From IMG/VR virus record IMGVR_UViG_3300043639_000100, positions 1 to 23,052 of that record: a stretch of DNA of 23,052 nt, one strand, 5' to 3'. A model generated the notes under the pieces. The model had not been told where the DNA came from. It saw only the letters and a list, made by a program, of their open reading frames with translations, and searched no databases. The position numbers and the translations under genes are program-made. Positions 6,933 through 13,469 of the stretch are shown one piece after another (position 1 is the first letter of the stretch; each line of letters opens with the position of its first letter). The stretch is from a virus.

Positions 6933-6983
6933 AAAAAAGCGACCCGCCAAGGTGCGTCAGACAAACGAAAACCTTGGCGGGTC
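6933..6983 (-). terminator. Strong terminator closing the exosortase-type island
   Basis: On the minus strand, GACCCGCCAAGG (6983-6972) and CCTTGGCGGGTC (6952-6941) form a perfect 12-bp stem with a 19-base loop, followed by GCTTTTTT. It lies about 120 bases downstream of the PEP-CTERM-like gene ending at 7102. Confidence 0.88.
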
Positions 6984-7037
6984 ATCAGCTAACGGTGGGT
7001 GTCACCGTGCGAGGGCGAGAACCGTCAGCTGAACTGT

Positions 7038-7079
7038 GGCCCCACCGGCCCAGAGGTGCTGCTGAACTCCGGTGGGGCC
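7038..7079. repeat. Second perfect hairpin in the 3' region
   Basis: GGCCCCACCGG (7038-7048) pairs perfectly with CCGGTGGGGCC (7069-7079), with AGCTGA/TCAGCT partly extending the stem. No T-run follows on either strand, so it is not a standard terminator. It lies between the PEP-CTERM-like gene and the terminator and could stabilise the 3' end of that mRNA. The gap 6984-7101 holds no gene that I can support. Confidence 0.7.
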
Positions 7080-7101
7080 TGTCAGCTAGAACATCGGGTT
7101 T

Positions 7102-7767
7102 CTAGCTAACCTGCTTGCGCCGACGCCAGAACGAGAAGCCGCCCATACCGAAGGCGGCAAGCGCGCCGGGGATGCCGGCACCAACGAGCGGTCCGGGAAC
7201 TGCCACCGTCGAGATGACGATACCAAGGTTGGTATCGCCAGCAAAACCGTTGGTGGTGATGTCCCAATGCGCCGACAGATTGAACGGTGACGAGACACTC
7301 GCGAAGTCAATGAAGTCGGCACCGATAGACGTGCCACCCGTGAACGGGCCGGCCGACCGCAGCGTCACACCGTTGATGTCGGTGAAAGCTGACGACGACC
7401 ATTCCAGGGTCTGTCCGGTCACGTCGAAATGTGACAGGAACTGTTGCAGACCACTGATCCCGACGATACCGATAGCATCGACCTCAAGATGCAGGGTATG
7501 ACTCACGGTCGTCGTCGATGACACAGTGACATTTTGGGCGTTCAACAAGTCGGGTGGGGGCAGAAACCCTTGCGTCGATCCAGATACCAAAAACGAAAAG
7601 TCTGGAATCAATGCTGGGTTGATTGGGCCAACACTAGCCGATGACTGGCCGGTGTTGATCGTTGTTGCTGCACCGCCATCTTCGCTCGCAGTGAACGAGA
7701 TGGTCGCCGCCGATGCCGTTGCCATCATGGCAGCCAGCGCGACGGTCGCAAGAAGTAGTCGCTTCAT
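7102..7767 (-). CDS. Secreted protein with PEP-CTERM-like sorting tail (1)
   Basis: A 221-residue exported protein starting at ATG 7767 (GAGGT about 9 bases upstream). A classical signal peptide, MKRLLLATVALAAMMATASA, is cleaved before ATISFTA. The body is Ser/Thr/Gly-rich and beta-type with no cysteines. The C-terminus is tripartite: VPGPLVGAGIPG, a hydrophobic helix (ALAAFGMGGFSFW), then RRRKQVS. This matches the architecture of exosortase (PEP-CTERM) substrates, in the VPGP-GAG-PG variant I associate with Bradyrhizobiaceae. It would be exported by Sec, held in the inner membrane by the tail and processed by a host exosortase to reach the cell surface. It is unusual in a phage. It is the second gene of a two-gene unit closed by a strong terminator. 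No exosortase is visible in the window. Confidence 0.88.
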   Translation of the reverse strand: MKRLLLATVALAAMMATASAATISFTASEDGGAATTINTGQSSASVGPINPALIPDFSFLVSGSTQGFLPPPDLLNAQNVTVSSTTTVSHTLHLEVDAIGIVGISGLQQFLSHFDVTGQTLEWSSSAFTDINGVTLRSAGPFTGGTSIGADFIDFASVSSPFNLSAHWDITTNGFAGDTNLGIVISTVAVPGPLVGAGIPGALAAFGMGGFSFWRRRKQVS

Positions 7768-7847
7768 TTTGGGGTACCTCAATGAAAGTGAAGCTGGTGA
7801 GCCCGTGGCGCGTACGTCACGGGATGATTGTCGTTAGGCCTTACGAG

Positions 7848-8624
7848 CTACACAGGCAGGTTAGCGCCATTACGCCGACGCCGCCAGAAGTTGAGGCCAA
7901 ACATTGCGAGGGCCGCGAGGCCAGGGAGGCCGGCACCGGCGATCGGGCCGGGAACCGCTGCTGTGACAGTCGGAATCAGGAAGAATGAGTCCGGACCATC
8001 GTTCGCGCCCGAGATACGCGCGAAGAAGATCAACTTGTCACCGGCCTGGATGTCGGTGCCGAGGTTGATATTGAAACCGGACAACGTGTAGTCGGGAAAT
8101 CCGGTCCCGTTGTTGACGGATGGGATTGGCGTTCCGCCCGGATCGAACAGAGAATACTGCGCAAGCACAGTATGCTGGGTCAGGTTCAGAAGAGCAAAGC
8201 TCTCCAGAATCTGTGCTGTTCCGGTGTCATTGACGTCGACACCAACGGAGAACTTCAGGTTGATGTCTCCCAGGTTCTGCAGGAACGCCCGCAGGAACGA
8301 GCCGTCGTAGCCGATGCCCACGGTGTTTAGACCGGGGTTGGCACCACCCGATATGTTGGTCGAGAAGAAAATCGCGTCCGAGAGGTTGCCACTGTTCTTG
8401 AAGTTGGTGTAGCCGAAGGTTGCGTCTTGCTGCGGTTGGTTATCGCCGCAGATGATGCATTGGATATTTAGTGGTTGGTTGCCACCAGGCACCACCGCAT
8501 CTAGCGATAGGGTGTTACCGGTAGCAGTCCAGTTCTGACTGCCTAAGGTGACGTCCGCTTGTGCTGGCATGGTCGCGAAGGCCGTGCTTGCCAGCAGCAG
8601 GGCCGCGTAGATCGTTCTGTTCAT
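7848..8624 (-). CDS. Secreted protein with PEP-CTERM-like sorting tail (2)
   Basis: A 258-residue exported protein starting at ATG 8624 (GGAG 9 bases upstream, inside a hairpin). Signal peptide MNRTIYAALLLASTAFATMP-AQA is followed by DVTLGSQNWTATGNTLSLDA. The body is Asn/Gly/Thr-rich and probably a beta-sandwich, with one close cysteine pair (IQCIICGD). The tail is VPGPIAGAGLPGL, a hydrophobic helix (AALAMFGLNFW), then RRRRNGANLPV. The tail aligns residue for residue with that of the downstream gene, while the bodies differ, so sorting is shared but cargo is not. As with its neighbour, the likely route is Sec export, then exosortase processing by the host. Gene capture from the host is plausible. 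Confidence 0.88.
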   Translation of the reverse strand: MNRTIYAALLLASTAFATMPAQADVTLGSQNWTATGNTLSLDAVVPGGNQPLNIQCIICGDNQPQQDATFGYTNFKNSGNLSDAIFFSTNISGGANPGLNTVGIGYDGSFLRAFLQNLGDINLKFSVGVDVNDTGTAQILESFALLNLTQHTVLAQYSLFDPGGTPIPSVNNGTGFPDYTLSGFNINLGTDIQAGDKLIFFARISGANDGPDSFFLIPTVTAAVPGPIAGAGLPGLAALAMFGLNFWRRRRNGANLPV

Positions 8625-8634
8625 TCTGGAAGCT

Positions 8635-8665
8635 CCGTAGTGTGGGGTATCCACCCCTACTACGG
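8635..8665 (-). promoter_or_regulatory. Hairpin overlapping the ribosome binding site
   Basis: On the minus strand, CCGTAGT (8665-8659) pairs with ACTACGG (8641-8635), with an inner stem GGGGT/ACCCC around a GGAT loop. The last two G of the outer stem are the first two of the GGAG ribosome binding site of the gene starting at 8624. The fold could hide the site (translational control) or serve as a protein-binding operator. Confidence 0.6.
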
Positions 8666-8683
8666 TGCCGCAAAATTTACAAG

Positions 8684-8950
8684 TTAGCTAGCACTATTTT
8701 TTGGATCATCCACAGTCATCTGATCGAGTTTTTCGTAGGCGCAGGGCGCGCAAATTCTCTTCGGCCGACGCGGAGCATGCCAGCGATATTGCACTTTGGT
8801 TCCACAGCTGCAGCAGGTGCCCACGAAATTGTCGGCAAACAACATCTTGCCATCCGGCACCAGCGCACACACCAGGAAACCCACCGTTTCAGCCTCTTCG
8901 TCCGGGATAACCTCGAACGCCGGCAGGTCGGGATGTAATTTTTTCCTCAT
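8684..8950 (-). CDS. Zinc-finger phage protein, 88 aa
   Basis: MRKKLHPDLPAFEVIPDEEA is followed by ETVGFLVCALVPDGKMLFAD and a cysteine-rich half: CCSCGTKVQYRWHAPRRPKR, then ICAPCAYEKL. CxxC knuckles about 22 residues apart fit a zinc ribbon. The start overlaps the previous stop as ATGA (8950-8947), with GAGGG 7 bases upstream. It is the last gene of the small-gene operon before the PEP-CTERM-like island. Function unknown. Confidence 0.75.
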   Translation of the reverse strand: MRKKLHPDLPAFEVIPDEEAETVGFLVCALVPDGKMLFADNFVGTCCSCGTKVQYRWHAPRRPKRICAPCAYEKLDQMTVDDPKNSAS

Positions 8951-9165
8951 CCGAAGCCCTCAATCCAGCGTTTGACGCCGGCGCTATCGTGGTCCCGAGC
9001 GTACATGGCACCGGCCATAAGAAGAAAAGGATTGCATCTACATTCTGGATGTTTGTCCAGATCCGAGCCCATCGAGACCACAGCATTGATAAGGTCGTTG
9101 CGTTGCCAGTACTCGAGCGCGCGTTGTTTACACCATTCCAGATGTTTTTCTCTAGTGGTGGTCAT
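8947..9165 (-). CDS. Conserved phage protein, 72 aa
   Basis: Start chosen at ATG 9165 with GGAG 7 bases upstream. The protein begins MTTTREKHLEWCKQRALEYW and ends VKRWIEGFG. The pattern H-L-E-W-C-K-x-R-A-L-E-Y, then A-V-x-S-M-x-S-D-L-x-K-H-P, then R-x-I-E-G-F is one I recall from many small phage proteins, in which a short helical domain is conserved. No molecular function is known to me. It is coupled to the downstream zinc-finger gene by an ATGA overlap. Confidence 0.82.
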   Translation of the reverse strand: MTTTREKHLEWCKQRALEYWQRNDLINAVVSMGSDLDKHPECRCNPFLLMAGAMYARDHDSAGVKRWIEGFG

Positions 9166-9169
9166 GATT

Positions 9170-9460
9170 TTACTCCACTCCCACCTCATCCAGCCATTTG
9201 ATCGATTTATGCACCACACGATCTACAGCGGCAGGCACTTTAGGGCCGTTCACCACGATCTCAATGGCACAATCTCCGAATTCGCAATTGGGATGTACCG
9301 CGGTCAGGCTGGCGTGTCCGGTGGTTAGTTCCTCACATTCATAGCGCCCGCCAGCAGCAATGAACTGGTGGGCTAACTGCTCGATCTCTGCCGGCCGATC
9401 GATCTCGACGGTCACTCGCTGACCATTTGGGCGTAGATATTGTGTGAACGGAATGCTCAT
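9170..9460 (-). CDS. Conserved phage protein, 96 aa
   Basis: The product begins MSIPFTQYLRPNGQRVTVEI and continues DRPAEIEQLAHQFIAAGGRY, ECEELTTGHASLT, CAIEIVVNGPKVPAAVDRVV. The F-T-Q-Y-L-R-P-N-G start and the N-G-P-x-V-P-x-A-V-D-x-x-V end form a pattern I recall in phage accessory proteins, usually next to the 72-aa family found just downstream here. Function unknown. The start overlaps the previous stop as ATGA. Confidence 0.82.
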   Translation of the reverse strand: MSIPFTQYLRPNGQRVTVEIDRPAEIEQLAHQFIAAGGRYECEELTTGHASLTAVHPNCEFGDCAIEIVVNGPKVPAAVDRVVHKSIKWLDEVGVE

Positions 9461-9717
9461 TCGTCATCCTCCACTTGCTTTCGCATGCGATCAAAATACT
9501 TGCCGGCCACATCAGTAAATTCAGCGGCAGAAATATGGAACTTAATCACGGCATAGGCTGTCGTTACCCGAATGAGCAAACTCATGGTCTCGATCGCGAT
9601 ATCTTTGGGGTCCAACCCAGCACTTTCACACAGCGAGGCAAAGTCGTTTACATTGCGCGCGAGCTTTTCGCGCAAATTTATCACCAGGTCTTTCATGATG
9701 CGTTCGTCTCTGGTCAT
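9457..9717 (-). CDS. Helical hypothetical protein, 86 aa
   Basis: MTRDERIMKDLVINLREKLA, then NVNDFASLCESAGLDPKDIA, IETMSLLIRVTTAYAVIKFH and a charged C-terminus. It is all-helical by pattern, without recognisable motifs. The start at 9717 is preceded by the GAAAGGCA leader shared by several genes here. It is translationally coupled to the next gene (ATGA). Confidence 0.7.
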   Translation of the reverse strand: MTRDERIMKDLVINLREKLARNVNDFASLCESAGLDPKDIAIETMSLLIRVTTAYAVIKFHISAAEFTDVAGKYFDRMRKQVEDDE

Positions 9718-9784
9718 TGTTGTGTGCCTTTCTTTTTAGTTGGTTGCGTGAGTCGATGACCTTGAATGGCACAATGTGCACTAA

Positions 9785-9854
9785 GCACCGCTCGCCACAG
9801 GTCATCTTTCGGTATCGACCCTCACGCTGACCGACGAAAAGCACTGAGCGGTGC
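9785..9854 (-). other. Nested inverted repeat, possible structured RNA
   Basis: The 137-base gap between genes ending at 9855 and starting at 9717 contains GCACCGCTC (9785-9793) and its perfect complement GAGCGGTGC (9846-9854). Inside are a 5-bp GGTCA/TGACC pair and a small GGT-CGAT-ACC hairpin. The nested pairing suggests a structured leader or small RNA. No T-run follows, so it is not a simple terminator. Confidence 0.4.
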
Positions 9855-10085
9855 CTAGCTCAATTGCTTGATGGCGTTTGTCCACAGCTGTTTTAGATGT
9901 TGCTTGCGTCGGCTGCGGACATCGAATGAGATGGCCTTGTACATGGCCTGCCGGCTGACGCCACGCAATTCGGCGCACTCCCGCACGGTGGCCTGGCCGT
10001 CGCTCAACAGCCGCAAGGCCACCTCGAGCTTGAGGTCGGCATCATCATTATCATCATCTTCCATCGTTGTAATAAAATTACTCAT
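9855..10085 (-). CDS. Helix-turn-helix protein, 76 aa
   Basis: After an acidic start (MSNFITTMEDDDNDDADLKL), the segment EVALRLLSDGQATVRECAEL then RGVSRQAMYKAISFDVRSRR has the helix-turn-helix layout, with GVSRQAMYKA as the recognition helix (compare Hin and resolvase-type HTH). The C-terminus is basic. It is a plausible DNA-binding regulator for the phage and one candidate to bind the GGTTGAC palindromes upstream, though nothing proves this. The start overlaps the preceding gene's stop (ATGA). Confidence 0.8.
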   Translation of the reverse strand: MSNFITTMEDDDNDDADLKLEVALRLLSDGQATVRECAELRGVSRQAMYKAISFDVRSRRKQHLKQLWTNAIKQLS

Positions 10086-10273
10086 GATGCTTCCTCGTGA
10101 TAGGCGTCATTCTGCTGACGGGCGGCGCGATAGCCAGCCACGAACTCGCATTGCTCGTGCAGGCCCAGGCCCTGCTCATCAGCCCGGTTCCAAACCTCGG
10201 CCATGATCAGGTTAGGCTCGCACTCGAACAGCTCGTGACCCATTTCGAAGTAGTCGCTGGATTCATCGATCAT
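10082..10273 (-). CDS. Small acidic phage protein, 63 aa
   Basis: MIDESSDYFEMGHELFECEP is followed by NLIMAEVWNRADEQGLGLHE and FVAGYRAARQQNDAYHEEAS. It is acidic and helical. The C-terminal F-V-A-G-Y-R-A-A-R helix is a pattern I recall in short phage proteins. It starts inside the end of the 56-aa gene, with the GAAAGGCA leader 6 bases upstream. Function unknown. Confidence 0.7.
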   Translation of the reverse strand: MIDESSDYFEMGHELFECEPNLIMAEVWNRADEQGLGLHEQCEFVAGYRAARQQNDAYHEEAS

Positions 10274-10433
10274 GGTGATTGCCTTTCGGTTTCAATATTT
10301 CTCTGACCTTGCTGCCGGCCTCTTCGCTCAAGGGTCCATTGTCAGCGATAAAGCTCTGCAGGATGACCGCTTGAACATTGATATTCGGCGCGCGGTCGAG
10401 CAGTAGCAGCAGTATTTTTTCCAAGTCGGTCAT
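10263..10433 (-). CDS. Small leucine-rich helical protein, 56 aa
   Basis: A short gene from ATG 10433, overlapping the metallopeptidase stop as ATGA, to TGA 10265-10263, overlapping the next gene by 11 bases. It reads MTDLEKILLLLLDRAPNINV, QAVILQSFIADNGPLSEEAG and SKVREILKPKGNHHDR. Helical, no motif recognised. Overlaps on both sides and a complete lack of space for anything else argue that it is real. Confidence 0.72.
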   Translation of the reverse strand: MTDLEKILLLLLDRAPNINVQAVILQSFIADNGPLSEEAGSKVREILKPKGNHHDR

Positions 10434-10849
10434 CGCTTTATCACCCAGTCGAGCGGCTTGACGCCGAGATTAAAGTCGATCTTAGCCGTCTGCAGCGTGA
10501 ACATGGTGAGCAGCCGCGGCAGCTGCTCCACCCGCTCGAGCAGATCGATATACATGCCCACGAAGTTGGGGCCATGGAGATCGTCGGTCAGCGCATGCGC
10601 CAGCTCGTGCAGGATCACCCAGCCTGACACTTGCGGTGGGAGCTTGATCTCGCCATAGGTGGCCGTTGCTAATACACCACCGTTGCGCCGTGGCATGGGG
10701 GCGACCTGCGGCGGCCGCTCCCAGCCATTGGCCAGCCAGACGCCGTCAATGTAGGTCTGGCTGTTGGCGAACGGCACCACGCCGGAGCAGCGTGCCGCCA
10801 CCACGCTATCCTCCCAGCGATAGACCCGCTTGCATTGATAGTCCTTCAC
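10430..10849 (-). CDS. HExxH metallopeptidase-like (SprT-type) protein
   Basis: A 139-residue protein with the zincin signature HELAH followed by ALTDDLHGPNFVGMYIDLLE: HExxH plus a downstream H-G-x-x-F that would provide the third ligand. This is the arrangement of SprT/WLM-like and phage metallopeptidase families. The upstream strand (YGEIKLPPQVSGWVILHELA) fits the edge strand before the active-site helix. It probably cleaves host or phage proteins in the cytoplasm; the substrate is unknown. It is coupled on both sides by ATGA overlaps, in the middle of the early-type operon. Confidence 0.85.
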   Translation of the reverse strand: MKDYQCKRVYRWEDSVVAARCSGVVPFANSQTYIDGVWLANGWERPPQVAPMPRRNGGVLATATYGEIKLPPQVSGWVILHELAHALTDDLHGPNFVGMYIDLLERVEQLPRLLTMFTLQTAKIDFNLGVKPLDWVIKR

Positions 10850-11082
10850 GGCGTCATCCGATAAGTTTTATTGGTGGTGTCTGCACGCTCGCGGTTTAAA
10901 AACGTAAGGAAAGCAAAGCAAGCTTGCTCGACATCCTCGCGTTCACGCTCCTTGGCACGCTGGCCCAGCAAGATCGCGGCTTGTGCCGCCAATGCCAGCA
11001 CGTCCGAATCCGACACCGCGCGCAACAGTTTATGGACAGTCGTACTTCCCCAGCAATCGAGAATATCGCTGATAGTAATCAT
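10846..11082 (-). CDS. Hypothetical helical protein, 78 aa
   Basis: MITISDILDCWGSTTVHKLL, then RAVSDSDVLALAAQAAILLG and a strongly charged stretch AKEREREDVEQACFAFLTFL. All helical, with a coiled-coil-like middle. Not recognised. It has ATGA overlaps with both the DUF2786 gene upstream and the metallopeptidase gene downstream, so the three are probably made in fixed proportion. Confidence 0.72.
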   Translation of the reverse strand: MITISDILDCWGSTTVHKLLRAVSDSDVLALAAQAAILLGQRAKEREREDVEQACFAFLTFLNRERADTTNKTYRMTP

Positions 11083-11846
11083 GTCAGCAGCCCCTTCACG
11101 TCGTTGGCGCTATCTTTGGTGAGCGGCCGCGATAAATTCACCTTTTCGCCGGCTTGCTTGCCGGCGACGAATGCCAGCTGATCGCCTACCTTCCACTTGC
11201 CGCGGTAGTTGTTAAGCTTGACGCCGGAACGCTCGAATTCGTCATCGATCAATTGCTTTTTGAGCACTATCAGAGCGGTGCCGGTGGAGCGATAGCGTGC
11301 AAGTTCGGCATCGTTCGCTATTTTGAGCTGCACCAAGCGATGGCTGATCCGCACCGACATGCCGCGTTGAAACGACACATAGGCCGATCGGCGCGCGCCG
11401 GCATGACCGCAAGTGAAAAAACCATCGGCACTGCCGGCGAGGACATAGTCTTCGGTTTGCTTGAATTCTTCCGCCTCGTGCTCGAGCGCGGCATGGATGA
11501 CCTTGAACAGATATTCGACCAGCTCGAGGTCGTTGCATTGGCCAAAGAACGCATAGGCTGCCGGCTTGCCCCAACGCCGATGAAACCAGCAGTGTGCGCT
11601 GACCAGATTGGCCAATGCGGTTATGCACGAATCGATCGGGTGGCGTTTCTGGCGACCGACGTCCATAAACAGAGTCTTACATGGACTATTGCGAACGTCG
11701 CATTCTTCCATCTTCAAATTGTATTGCGACAGCAAGCGGCCTACGCCAACCATGGCCGACATGGCCTCTTCCTCGCTACAGCCGTTGGACACGGTCTTAG
11801 CGGCAAGCGCCTTTATCTTTAGCTTGATGCGGTCTAGCTCGTTCAC
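11079..11846 (-). CDS. DUF2786 domain protein
   Basis: A 255-residue protein starting at GTG 11846 with the GAAAGGCA leader just upstream. The N-terminus has the DUF2786 pattern: I-K-x-K-I-K-A-L-A-A-K-T, then G-C-S-E-E-E-A-x-x-A and L-L-S-Q-Y-N-L-K-M-E-E-C. After it comes a second domain (about residues 65-200) with WFHRRWGKPAAYAFFGQCND and LELVEYLFKVIHAALEHEAE, as in the DUF7168-type region usually fused to DUF2786. Such proteins are frequent in phages and integrated elements; biochemical function is not established. It is the first gene behind the palindromic operator at 11886-11904. Confidence 0.88.
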   Translation of the reverse strand: MNELDRIKLKIKALAAKTVSNGCSEEEAMSAMVGVGRLLSQYNLKMEECDVRNSPCKTLFMDVGRQKRHPIDSCITALANLVSAHCWFHRRWGKPAAYAFFGQCNDLELVEYLFKVIHAALEHEAEEFKQTEDYVLAGSADGFFTCGHAGARRSAYVSFQRGMSVRISHRLVQLKIANDAELARYRSTGTALIVLKKQLIDDEFERSGVKLNNYRGKWKVGDQLAFVAGKQAGEKVNLSRPLTKDSANDVKGLLT

Positions 11847-11885
11847 GGTTGATGCCTTTCATTGGTTGTATGTTGTGTAGCATAT

Positions 11886-11904
11886 GGTTGACATATTGTC
11901 AACC
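11886..11904 (-). promoter_or_regulatory. Operator palindrome 1 with promoter
   Basis: GGTTGAC-ATATT-GTCAACC is a perfect 7-bp inverted repeat around five A/T bases. Read on the minus strand, its TTGACA (11902-11897) is a consensus -35, and 17 bases further TACACA (11879-11874) could be the -10. The DUF2786 gene starts 40 bases downstream. Two further copies occur at 13428 and 14750. Confidence 0.75.
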
Positions 11905-12113
11905 TATCTAGTTTCCATCCAATCGTAGGCGTCTGCGGTGTAACGGCCATAACCGCCGCCGCCGGCATACAGCGATAGCAGCGCGAGCAGGACAAAGAAC
12001 GCCACTTGCATGATGTTACTTTGCGCCTTGTCGCGTTGCGCTTCCCGCTGCAGCCATGCGCGCTCTTGCGCTTCGGTCATGGTGGCTCGCAATTGCATCT
12101 CGTTCGTTACCAT
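11904..12113 (-). CDS. Small membrane-anchored protein, 69 aa
   Basis: MVTNEMQLRATMTEAQERAW is followed by a charged helix (LQREAQRDKAQSN), one transmembrane helix (IMQVAFFVLLALLSLYA), and a Gly-rich tail GGGGYGRYTADAYDWMETR. Start at ATG 12113 with GGAG 8 bases upstream. It is a single-pass inner-membrane protein with a cytoplasmic coiled N-terminus by the usual charge rule. Function unknown. Its stop codon touches the operator palindrome at 11886-11904. Confidence 0.72.
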   Translation of the reverse strand: MVTNEMQLRATMTEAQERAWLQREAQRDKAQSNIMQVAFFVLLALLSLYAGGGGYGRYTADAYDWMETR

Positions 12114-12274
12114 GATTCGACTCCATCTTGTGCCTTGGCATAGGCTTTACGCGCTTCTTCCAGCATGACGCGAAGCTCTAGCACCCGCTGATAATCGCGC
12201 GGCATGCCCATGCCGTAGTCGGCTTTATACAATTGGAATTCCAATTGACGTACGTGTTGTTCATATTTGTTCAT
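12107..12274 (-). CDS. Small helical protein, 55 aa
   Basis: A short gene from ATG 12274 to TAA 12109-12107, overlapping the membrane-protein gene by 7 bases. It reads MNKYEQHVRQLEFQLYKADY, then GMGMPRDYQRVLELRVMLEE and ARKAYAKAQDGVESW. It looks like a genuine helical protein with conserved-looking aromatic and charged positions. No family recognised. The upstream ribosome binding site is weak; translation may couple to the gene ending at 12278. Confidence 0.68.
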   Translation of the reverse strand: MNKYEQHVRQLEFQLYKADYGMGMPRDYQRVLELRVMLEEARKAYAKAQDGVESW

Positions 12275-12277
12275 GAC

Positions 12278-12556
12278 TCACTTGACCTTGATGATTACGC
12301 CATCTTTAGCGATTGCTTGCGCGTACCACCGGTGACTCGCCGGGAAATGAGGGCCCTCGAAATAGAGCACGCCGTTGCGCGGCTCATTGCCGCCAAATGG
12401 ACCGGGCTGAAAGTATGTCACCGGCCGCGGCGGGGGCGAGCAATCGGCACGATTGGTGACGGGATCACGATTCAGCGGATTGGCTTCGTAGGCGTTCCAA
12501 GCCTCTACGGCTTGCTTGAATGCCTTCTTAGTGGGGAAATTGCGAGTTGCGTACAT
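12278..12556 (-). CDS. Conserved phage protein, 92 aa
   Basis: Start set at ATG 12556, where the GAAAGGCA leader stands 5 bases upstream; the frame stays open far upstream into the GP88-like gene without such a site. The protein begins MYATRNFPTKKAFKQAVEAW and ends with VTYFQPGPFGGNEPRNGVLY, FEGPHFPASHRWYAQAIAKD, GVIIKVK. The order T-K-K-A-x-K-x-A-V, F-Q-P-G-P-F-G, E-G-P-H-x-P-x-x-H-x-W-Y-A is a pattern I recall from many phages. Function unknown. Confidence 0.82.
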   Translation of the reverse strand: MYATRNFPTKKAFKQAVEAWNAYEANPLNRDPVTNRADCSPPPRPVTYFQPGPFGGNEPRNGVLYFEGPHFPASHRWYAQAIAKDGVIIKVK

Positions 12557-12623
12557 GGTTTTGCCTTTCGCTTGTTCGGCAGGATTGCCGCTCATGCCGT
12601 CTCTGACACGGCATGCACTGCAA

Positions 12624-13385
12624 TCAATGCTTATGGTAAGAGACGTGCGCCACATCACGCGACCAGCAGGCACGGCATGATTTACACTCGTTAGCGGTCT
12701 TCGGCGCGTTGCAGGGCATGCCCTGCGGAGCCAATTGGTCGTGCACGCCAGACGTCCATAGCCATGTGCTGGTCGCGCTTCCGTCCACTTTGGTCGCACT
12801 GACTCGCACTGTCAGATTATCAGGAATAATTCCACCCGCTTTGACGTAGGCAATTAGAATTGCGGTCTCGCGCGTGGGCAGCCAATGGCGAATCTTTGGT
12901 GTTAGCTCGCAGACGCGGCAGATTGCGGCCAAGTGCGGCACGGACTGCAGGTCGCCCGCGTCCATCCATCTATGCCAGCCCTTGCTTTTCACTTTTTTCT
13001 GCCGCATGCCGCGCGGCCGCGGGGTAAATCCATGCATGGCATTGAGCATGAGCGCCATTGCTTCCGGCCAGCGCGGGTGCCTGATGCCAGCAAGACGGAT
13101 ATATTGCGCGCGTTTCACGTCGCCGTAGACGTAATTTCCTTTGAGCGCATAGCAGCCATGGCAAGTGGTGCCTTTAATCTTTGCGAGCTTGGAACCGACG
13201 TTGCACATTTCGGCAGGGATGCCATACGAAGTGCCTGGCATTTTCGAGGGGAAGCCCATGCTGCCCGCGATCAAATGCGCAAGCGGCGCATTCATCGGTA
13301 GAGCGTATGTGGTCGCGGTGTCTTCCGACCAAAATGCGAGGGCGGGAGATTGTTTGCTTAGCGCGTGGTTGATTTGAATTTGCAT
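12624..13385 (-). CDS. GP88-like phage protein
   Basis: A 253-residue protein starting at ATG 13385. Diagnostic stretches are GFPSKMPGTSYGIPAEMCNV, GSKLAKIKGTTCHGCYALKG and NYVYGDVKRAQYIRLAGI, followed by HRWMDAGDLQSVPHLAAICR and a C-terminal cysteine set (CKSCRACW). I match this to the GP88 family (mycobacteriophage gene product 88), widespread in actinobacterial and proteobacterial phages. The conserved C-x-x-C-Y and C-terminal C-x-x-C-x-x-C suggest a bound metal or Fe-S cluster, but the role is unknown. It is the first gene after the second operator palindrome. Confidence 0.85.
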   Translation of the reverse strand: MQIQINHALSKQSPALAFWSEDTATTYALPMNAPLAHLIAGSMGFPSKMPGTSYGIPAEMCNVGSKLAKIKGTTCHGCYALKGNYVYGDVKRAQYIRLAGIRHPRWPEAMALMLNAMHGFTPRPRGMRQKKVKSKGWHRWMDAGDLQSVPHLAAICRVCELTPKIRHWLPTRETAILIAYVKAGGIIPDNLTVRVSATKVDGSATSTWLWTSGVHDQLAPQGMPCNAPKTANECKSCRACWSRDVAHVSYHKH

Positions 13386-13427
13386 AATGTAGTGCCTTCT
13401 TTCGGGTATTGGTTGGTTGTTGCGTTT

Positions 13428-13446
13428 GGTTGACAATATGTCAACC
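13428..13446 (-). promoter_or_regulatory. Operator palindrome 2
   Basis: GGTTGAC-AATAT-GTCAACC, perfect 7-bp arms around five A/T bases, 43 bases upstream of the GP88-like start at 13385. The minus-strand TTGACA (13444-13439) can act as a -35, but no good -10 follows at 17-18 bases. Confidence 0.72.
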
Positions 13447-13469
13447 ATAAACGCGATGGTGTCAAGCGA

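Noticed and set aside
9626-9844. Minus-strand open frame of 72 codons in the 9718-9854 gap
   Set aside because: It overlaps the better-supported gene starting at 9717 by 92 bases, is Arg/Lys/His-rich without structure, and overlaps the nested inverted repeat.
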